From NCBI GenBank assembly GCA_020650975.1, contig JAIPMN010082641.1:1-27213 (forward strand): a stretch of DNA of 27,213 bases, in the 5' to 3' direction. The position numbers and the translations under genes are program-made. This DNA comes from Apostichopus californicus. Lineage: Eukaryota; Echinodermata; Holothuroidea; Aspidochirotida; Stichopodidae. Below are positions 21,207 to 27,213 of this stretch, one piece after another (within the stretch, counting starts at the first letter, position 1; each line of letters starts with the position of its first letter). The notes beneath the pieces were generated by a model. The model was given only the letters and a program-made list of their open reading frames with translations, was not told the DNA's origin and searched no databases.

Positions 21207-22002
21207 TAATAATAATAATAATGATAATAATAAACAGTTCTTATAGCGCAAGTTACAATAAAGTCTCACCGCGCTGTACAAAAGAAAGTGAAAAACATGT
21301 GCACAATATACAATAAGAGTAAACATAACAATTATAACAATAGAACAGGTGTGTCTTCAAAACAGTTTTGAACATCTCCACAGACACGACATTCTCTATG
21401 TTGAGTGGGAGTTTATTCCAAAGGAGGGTTGAGGAGTACTGGAAATATCGCTCGCCATAAGATTTAGTGGACACAGGGTGCAAAGAGAGCAAAGATTGGG
21501 TGCTAGAGCGCAGACGGCGAGTTGGGGTATAACTTTGAACAAGTTCACCAATGTAGTGTGGCGCAATACCATGAATACATTTTAAAGTACCTTGAAATCA
21601 ATACGCAGTTTGACAGGTAGCCAATGAAGGTCATGAAGTATGGGGGTGATATGAGAGACAGGGCTAGTGCAAGTGATCAGCCTGGCAACAGAGTTTTGAA
21701 TGCGTTGCAATTTAGCCAGTTGACTATCAGGGAGACCATGAGAGCACACTATTGCCGTAGTCCAAGCGTGATGCAATAAAAGCATGGACAAGTCCCTCGG
21801 TAGTTTGATTGTTCAAAAAACGATGAATTTTACCAATCTTATGAAGAGCAAGAAATGCAGCCCGGCAGATATCATTTACATGACACTCAATGTTCAGATT
21901 TTTGTCAAATATGACTCCTAAGTTACGAACATGTGAAACAGGTGCAATCGAGGCATGTGCAACTCTAACAAGTGGGATATAGGAGTGACAGATCTCATAT
22001 AT
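21207..22002 (-). mobile_element. L2/CR1-like LINE 3' fragment inserted in the hAT element
   Basis: On the minus strand the fragment reads VRNLGVIFDKNLN, CHVNDICRAAFLALHKIGKI (about 21920-21830) and LPDSQLAKLQRIQNS with LHDLHWLPVKLRIDFKVL (about 21735-21582). The C-terminal KSYGERYFQYSSTLLWNKLP (about 21465-21406) follows. The 3' end is GCGCTATAAGAAC plus an ATT/ATC microsatellite at 21206-21232. These are the thumb and C-terminal parts of L2/CR1 RT, 5' truncated. Frameshifts occur near 21740 and 21540. The paralogous hAT copy at 26110-26120 has no LINE at the matching place, which shows it is an insertion. Confidence 0.8.
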
Positions 22003-22123
22003 ATGATTGTACGTACTTACACAATAGATGTACAGACATTATGATAATAATCATGAGTGACAACATGCTATACGGTCACAGCTCACAGAAACGACCACGA
22101 AGAGCCTTACCTCATGCAGCATG

Positions 22124-23059
22124 CATGGGCGGCGATCCTGGGGGGATGGGGGGATATATCCCCCATGAAAATGGGTGGAGGGGATGTAATACACCATATC
22201 CCCCCCACCAAATGCCAGGGATAAGAATATTTTCATGCCTACATTTATGTATCATCGTGAATGTACGGCTCTTTTTTAGCTTCATTTCTCGCCTACCATA
22301 AACGCAGTGCGATCTTTTCAAATAAAGCGTCTTTATATACAAGAATAGTTGACTGTAGGCTTCATTGGCCCTATAACAACAAAAGGTATTATTGCGCCCA
22401 CGGTATTGATATAGTACATATATGCACCCTCATAGTATTCATATAGGCCCTATAGTAGTTTTCATAGAGAAAGGAGTGGAGGGAAGTTTTGGTATCAGAT
22501 GTTGATACCGAAGTTTGAACCAGGGACCTCCAATTGTCACCGCAGGCGAGCACTCTACCATCGTACTGCCCGGCCAAGTTAGCCTACATTTGCTAGGTCG
22601 TCGCGTTATTCCCTAAGTTCAACTTATCAGGTTTTCCCTAGCTAAAAAGCAAACAGAATGTAACTATGTGTAATTGTGTATTGCATGTGTATAGGCCTAT
22701 AATTGCCTGCATGAGGCTATTTTCTTCATCGAATAATATAAAAGAGCTCTCGAACGATCTAACGTAGCGCCTGAAACAAGATTGACAGGGGCAATTTTCC
22801 CAAAATAACACCCGAAATTTAAAAAAAAAAAGTATTTTGGATCCTGATTATGAGATATTTCGGACATGATATCCCTATTTTAAAGTTGGGTATATGCCGC
22901 TTGGAAACCTCGGGAAGTGCCGTTTCCGGCCATCTAGAGGGTTTGCAAATCCCAAAATTTTCTGGGACGCTTCGCGCCAACTCATGGTGGCGCTACGCTT
23001 AGATAGTCAACAAGGTCGTATCCCCCCCCCCCACTCGGAAGAAGGGATCGCCGCCCATG
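22124..23059. mobile_element. Nested hAT-type element with perfect TIRs and TSD
   Basis: CATGGGCGGCGATCC (22124-22138) is exactly inverted at 23045-23059. Direct repeats GCAGCATG (22116-22123 and 23060-23067) are a perfect 8-bp target duplication. Removing the element joins sequence that matches the uninterrupted paralogue near 25972-25980 (GTAGCTTG in place of GCAGCATG on the complementary strand). The 936-bp element has no transposase. It carries a tRNA-like SINE head inside, and the shared core at about 22905-23010. Confidence 0.9.
22490..22580 (-). mobile_element. tRNA-derived SINE head
   Basis: On the minus strand an A-box-like TGGTAGAGTGC (22550-22560) is followed 28 bases later by a B-box-like GGTTCAAACTT (22511-22521). 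Between them is CTCGCCTGCGGTGAC..GGAGGTCCC, typical of tRNA-derived SINEs. The arms do not fold into a clean functional tRNA and there is no proper acceptor stem. I call it a SINE or tRNA relic with an internal pol III promoter, not a tRNA gene. Confidence 0.55.
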
Positions 23060-23177
23060 GCAGCATGTGTTGGATGAAGTTTTAGCCACCGCCAAATATG
23101 ATTTGGATAAATAATCTCACGCATTATTTTCTATTTATAGCCACAAAAAAAAACCTATGCCAACAAATATTGGGGGG

Positions 23178-23231
23178 ATATTAGATATTGGGTGGACATG
23201 TCCCATATTAGATATTGGGTGGACATGTCCC
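23178..23231. repeat. 27-bp perfect tandem duplication
   Basis: The unit beginning ATATTAGATATTGGGTGGAC occurs twice back to back (23178-23204, 23205-23231) just inside the right end of the outer hAT element. It is a local slippage event. Confidence 0.9.
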
Positions 23232-23327
23232 CCGCGTCCCCCCCCCCCATGGTCGCCGCCCATGTTTCGAACTATTTTTGACCTTATTTTCGGCATTGTT
23301 AGAAAATATGTCTCAAACAGAACTTAC

Positions 23328-23464
23328 GTCATTTTGACTTGTTGCAATTTCTTTTCATTTGTTGATGTCAGTCTCATTGTAAAGGCAATGTGTAATAGCG
23401 CTAAGAACGTTGTCACATCCTCAGGTTGGAAAGTTTGTAAAATATCTTCGTGGTCCATCATATT
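23328..23464 (-). CDS. Ig receptor, first recognised exon (start codon)
   Basis: The minus strand has an acceptor-like tract (TTGTTCTTTTTATCAG, AG at 23465-23466) and a consensus donor (ATGAC/GTAAGT, GT at 23326-23327). The exon is open in the frame that joins the signal-peptide exon in phase 2. The simplest start is the ATG at 23330-23332 (AAAATGAC), which gives MTYSSYRHH and a normal-length signal peptide. Most of the exon would then be 5' UTR. In-frame ATGs at 23456-23461 would add about 43 residues (MMDHEDILQ onward) before the signal, which is less usual. If the acceptor is real there is another exon upstream that I did not find. Confidence 0.5.
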
Positions 23465-23472
23465 CTGATAAA

Positions 23473-23924
23473 AAGAACAATATATCATGCAAATTATGTT
23501 ATTAAGATACCGTGACATATTCATACTTGGTATTTCTATCCACGTTAGTAAGTATAATATCACTATTGAAATTGTTAGCGCTCAATGGTAATTGGAAACA
23601 AGACAAGTTGCCAAAAGTTTCTTCTTTTAACTTCAATTGAACATTGAGCCCTCCAGCAAGGAAATAATACGAAATGAGTAGTAAGTAAAGTGAAATTTCA
23701 TTTGATTATGAAAAATTTGAAGAATTTTACTAAATTAACAGATAATTGTACGACAATCAAACTAAACTTCATAGCCCGGCTTGCATAAGAAACTAAGAAC
23801 TATTATCGTTTGGCCACTCGTTGAACATAGTTCTACAGGTCAAGCATGGCGTACTAACACTATAACTAAAACTAAGGTCTATCCCTTTCGTAAATGTCAC
23901 GAGTGACAATCTCGGGAAAAAATC
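23473..23924. other. Upstream region of the Ig receptor; nothing recognised
   Basis: AT-rich sequence lies between the first exon found and the minisatellite element. No TATA box or other core promoter could be assigned with confidence. Confidence 0.35.
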
Positions 23925-24888
23925 CTAACCAGAATTTAAAAATGCATTGTGGTTTCGATGATGTAACATGAGCAGTTAATATAGCGAGGGTGTGCAACAT
24001 ACTTGATCTTAGAAATACAGTTAAAAGCAGTGTGATGTGACCAATCATAAATTCACAATGACATAGGCTGTCCTGAAGTGACCATTGACCTCAACACAGG
24101 CGTCTTTTCCTAAATGTGATACATCAACAAACTAAATATGATATATGTCCTCGTTGAAATATTTTGTTAAACACGGCTTTCACAATTTGACCCCTAGTGA
24201 AACTCAAACGACCATTCACCTCCGCCGACATAGGCTTCAAGTCTTGTACTCAATGTGGTACAATTGCATACCAAATATGCGATCTGTCCAAGCTTACCTT
24301 GCGATATATTTAGGAAGGTAAGTTAGTGTAGAGAGACAGGTTAGAGGGGAGTGAAGTAAATGTTTGACTATTGTTGACTTCAAATAACCTTTGACCTCTA
24401 CCAAAAGCAATAATTGGCTCCTTAAATTTGATATGGTACTTCTACAAACCAAATGTGAGTTGTCCAAGCTAGGTTCCCTTCTTGCAATATCATGTTTACA
24501 AGGCTTTCACAATTTGACCTCTGATGACTTCAAATGACCTTTGACATCCACCAAAAACAACAGACTTCTTGTAACTTCATGTGGTTCTTCTACACACCAA
24601 ATATGAGGTTTGCTCAAGCTTCAGTCAATTCTTGAGATATCGTGTTTACAAGGTTTTCACAATATGACCCCTGGTGATCTAAACAACGTTGTACCTCCAC
24701 CAAAACAATATGCTTCTTGTACTCAATGTGGTACTTCTACACACCAACTATGAAATTGGTCCAACCTTCCACTTCAGATATCGTGTTTACAAGCTGGCTG
24801 TCACAAAACGCACACACGCCATCATAAAGCAAAGGTGACGTTTATCATCGAAACCAAAAATTGTTTGCATGGTTCATTGATATAGCTG
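23925..24888. repeat. Minisatellite-bearing dispersed element, copy 2
   Basis: Both shoulders match copy 1: CTAACCAGAAT...GTGGTTTCGATGATGTAACATGAG on the left and TCACAAAACGCACACACGCCAT...ATCGAAACCAAAAA on the right. The array between has only about five or six diverged units, against about ten. The TGACC cluster is kept best at 24515-24547 (TGACCT, TGACTT, TGACCT, TGACAT with spacers 4, 4, 1). DR1-like sites with one mismatch lie at 24079-24091 and 24385-24397. It sits about 0.46 kb upstream of the first exon found for the Ig receptor. Confidence 0.85.
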
Positions 24889-25876
24889 GCACCGCCTAAC
24901 TCAACCTTCACAGCGTTTTCTTTTTCATCTAATGTTGCATAAGGATACATCGTGAATATATAACAATGATCAGGCTGAAGACGTCAATCAATATCTAGAC
25001 TAGTCATATACATAAATGGTTCCTGTGTGAGTTTGTCTGAAAAATGTATCTTTTGACGTCAGACTTGTGATACATGCCAAATCTATTCAACTTATCGAAG
25101 ACAAATTAGAGAGAAAATACAGACATCAAGTAATGTTTTTTATCATATCTATAAAATTTACTCACAAAGCAGGTCTCGTTCAAAGGTAAATTTATATGCT
25201 GCATTGGCGGCGGTAACGAGATAAAATAAACCAAAAGAAAAATCAATTCCATTCTATATACGCCACTTACAGATTTTGCTTTCAATTTTTCGCAAGAGGA
25301 TTCAATTTCATAATATTTGATATATAATATTTAATATATTGAACGGTTGGGATAGGAACAATAAGAACGAATCCGAAGTATGAGTCTGGAAGCTATATAC
25401 GAAAAAAACTAAGGAAAAAAAAGCCCGCGTATTTTCACAAAAAGTTTTTGAAGAATCACAATGTAACTGCTGTCTAAGCTTTGTGGTTTCTTCCTTCATC
25501 AGCAACAGTAAATGTATATAAGAAAGTTTATTACAGTGAACTTGAAGCAAGTCCAAATCGCATTTTTGTTCAACGACCAATGTTAATGGGAGATAACTGT
25601 GTAAAAGCGCTCACTATTTTAACGTGCATTATGTACAGAGATTTTTCAGGTGCGGTGACTTTAACGAAGTGTAGTGATACGAACAGGACTTTCAAGGGAA
25701 CAAACGTAAAATAATAATTTTGCCGAAATAACATTACATATCTCGAAAGGAACAGTGGTAAGTTTATTGGATACATTTTTAGCCCCAAAAAATTGATTAT
25801 TATCGAGACCTCGACCAATGAAAGCTGTAAGTCGGACGCTCAGTAATCTATCGATCATAATTATAATTGTCACTTG
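24889..25876. other. No gene seen
   Basis: Two overlapping open frames of 70-90 codons occur around 25308-25873 on both strands. None has a recognisable motif or a pair of good splice borders. Confidence 0.35.
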
Positions 25877-26644
25877 GGGGCATAGTTCTTTTGTGCGGCT
25901 ATAAATAGGAAATATTGCGTGAGATTATTTATCCAAATCATATTTGGGGGTGGCTAAAACTTCATCCAACACAAGCTACATAATGTGATAAATGACACTT
26001 CGTGGTCGTTTCTGTGACCTGTGACCGTATAGCAAGTTGTCACTCATGATTATCACCATATAAATGTCTGTACATCTCTTGTGTATGAGTGTAAGTACGT
26101 ACAATCACCCATATGATCCACATCAATATAGGTTCACTGGATTTCCATTTTGCCTGTTTCCTACAAGATTTCTAACCGCAGGCGTGTAGCCAAGGGGGGT
26201 GAAGGGGCGACCATCCCCCCCTCAAGCATATATTTTGCATTTTTTTTATGATATCGTTAATAATTTCAAAATAAAATTGCTTGGATGCAAGGCCTGGGAA
26301 GTGCCATTTCCAGCGATCTGGGAGGCATTTTCGGCCAAAATTTTCTTTTACGCTTCGCGCCAACTCATGGTGGCGCTACGCTTAGATAGTTTTCCTCGCT
26401 ATCCACCTGTCTAACCGTGTCACAATTTGTTACTAAATATCACCCAAAACAGCACAGACATTAACCGAAAGCAGTTTTTAAAACTAAAAAAAGGAAAATA
26501 GGGCGCCCTTACGCGCAGTAACCATATTATATATGTACAAATATCACGAATCGCGCGAACAATTTTGGGGATGAAAGTTGCTACGCGCCTGCACCCAAGC
26601 AAATTCCCCCCCCCCCCAATATTTGAAACAAATCGCCGCCCCTG
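25877..26644 (-). mobile_element. Truncated copy of the outer hAT-type element
   Basis: The end TCGCCGCCCCTG at 26633-26644 matches the left end of the element at 20433, in reverse orientation. The sequence follows it to about 25877, where similarity stops before the other terminus. Relative to the other copy it lacks about 420 bp internally, the L2 fragment and the nested hAT, and it has about 190 extra bp between its end and the core (about 26287-26392). It therefore supplies the empty sites that date those insertions. Confidence 0.8.
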
Positions 26645-27103
26645 CTCTTGAATACTATCTTTTTTACTGGTGTAGCTTGCGAAATTGTGTCATTTCCTTC
26701 CATTGCAATGAATAAACAAGTGGGTCAAAAAGTGGACGATACGAGTATATATTTGTGTAACGAGCATGCTGATATGGGCCGTTGCAAGGATTTTACGGTA
26801 AATTTTTGGCGCCATAAGGGCAACAGAAAATAAATTTCTTTCTTTCAATAACCACAGCTTTTCTCCCTTAAACCCACCTGGTCAGAGTGCATTTAGAATA
26901 AGAAACATTGAATCTGCTTCGGAAGTTTGCTTTCCGAAATTCATCAGCAAACACGTATTGAGACTTAAAATCCTTTCCTCTAAAGAGGTACGACCAATAT
27001 GATAATACAAGAAATCATGAACTTCCAAGAATTTCTATCCAAATTATTGATAAACAATAATTGTTTTCTTGGTTAGGTAATTTCTTAATCTTTTCTGCTT
27101 CAG
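26645..27103. other. Upstream intron or flank of the TIP41-like exon
   Basis: A plus-strand open frame (about 26663-26833) follows an acceptor-like tract (TATCTTTTTTACTGGTGTAG) and ends in TAA, with AATAAA overlapping. It contains KDFTVNFWRHKG, faintly like the N-terminal DF..xxW motif of TIP41 proteins, and a C-x8-C spacing as in Kunitz domains. Neither likeness is strong enough for a call. Confidence 0.25.
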
Positions 27104-27213
27104 TATAGAGACACAGCTTGCCATTCCTCAACTACCAGAGATGTTGTTTGGGAACAACGTCCTTAAAGTTGTACACATCGCTGGATTCGGTATCGAGTTT
27201 AAAGCTGTGGATG
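27104..27213 (+). CDS. TIPRL: TIP41-like protein (TIPRL) internal exon, partial
   Basis: A strong acceptor (AATCTTTTCTGCTTCAG, AG at 27102-27103) precedes 36 open codons in phase 2, running off the window. The peptide reads IPQLPEMLFGNNVLKVVHIA and GFGIEFKAVD. This matches the most conserved block of TIP41/TIPRL proteins (LPEM-FG-NVL--H--GFGIEFNA-DAL). TIPRL binds catalytic subunits of PP2A-family phosphatases in the cytosol and inhibits or buffers them; yeast Tip41 acts in TOR signalling. The exon covers roughly residues 40-75 of a protein of about 270 in animals. The first exon was not identified with confidence. Confidence 0.75.

Larger units (their letters stand above)
20433..23264. mobile_element. 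Outer hAT-type transposon carrying nested insertions
   Basis: The ends CAGGGGCGGCGA (from 20433) and TCGCCGCCCATG (to 23264) are inverted repeats with one mismatch. They are flanked by identical 8-bp duplications TTTCGAAC (20425-20432 and 23265-23272), the hAT hallmark. The 2.83 kb now includes an inner CAGGC-ended pair (20481-21134), an L2-like LINE fragment (21207-22002) and a second hAT-type element (22124-23059). A truncated copy of the same outer element at 25877-26644 lacks the last two. No transposase frame was seen. The whole stack lies in intron 1 of the Ig receptor. Confidence 0.85.

Noticed and set aside
21972..22342. Short open frames on both strands rich in Gly/Pro
   Set aside because: They fall across G/C runs and TIRs of the nested hAT element and show no protein family features.
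22508..22575. Functional tRNA gene on the minus strand
   Set aside because: A and B boxes are recognisable but the acceptor and anticodon stems do not pair cleanly, and it lies inside a transposon, so a SINE relic is more likely.
26663..26833. Kunitz-like or TIP41 first exon on the plus strand
   Set aside because: Only a C-x8-C spacing and a weak DF..W match are visible, the frame stops at once, and no matching donor is present.

Overview
The window looks like animal nuclear DNA. It is AT-rich, most of it is non-coding, coding sequence sits in short exons with GT-AG borders and phase-1 introns, and it is full of retrotransposon and hAT-type transposon remains. The L2-like tails ending in GCGCTATA...ATTATTATT, the RTE and Tx1/L1-like LINEs and the Ig-receptor exons fit a marine deuterostome, perhaps an echinoderm. 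This guess rests on general repeat style, not on a database match.

Layout. 159-297 is a small inverted-repeat element. About 300-3566 is a nearly full-length but dead RTE-type LINE (+). 4372-6178 is a minisatellite of about 144 bp units, each carrying a cluster of TGACCT half-sites. 6600-6745 is the 3' tail of an L2-like LINE (+). About 6805-8835 is a decayed, 5'-truncated Tx1/L1-like LINE (-). 10995-11595 is a palindrome-rich element with terminal inverted repeats. 11838-12350 and 14483-14997 are two diverged direct copies of a 0.5 kb non-coding sequence. 13890-14283 is a complete hAT-type MITE. 20433-23264 is a nested stack of transposons with clear 8-bp target duplications. 23925-24888 is a second, shorter copy of the minisatellite element. 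25877-26644 is a truncated copy of the outer transposon.

Host genes. The main gene is on the minus strand, from about 23464 down to about 12973. I could assemble exons that join in frame at every intron: a 5' exon with the start codon, a signal-peptide exon, an Ig exon, a two-Ig exon, another Ig exon, a transmembrane exon and a tentative short basic tail with a stop. This predicts a type I membrane receptor of about 537 residues with four Ig-like domains. Its first intron is almost entirely the nested transposon stack. At the right edge (27104-27213, +) a single exon encodes part of a TIP41-like protein (TIPRL), a regulator of PP2A-type phosphatases.

No rRNA gene, functional tRNA gene, CRISPR array or bacterial feature was seen. 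Exon borders are inferred from splice consensus, reading frame and phase. No transcript evidence was available.
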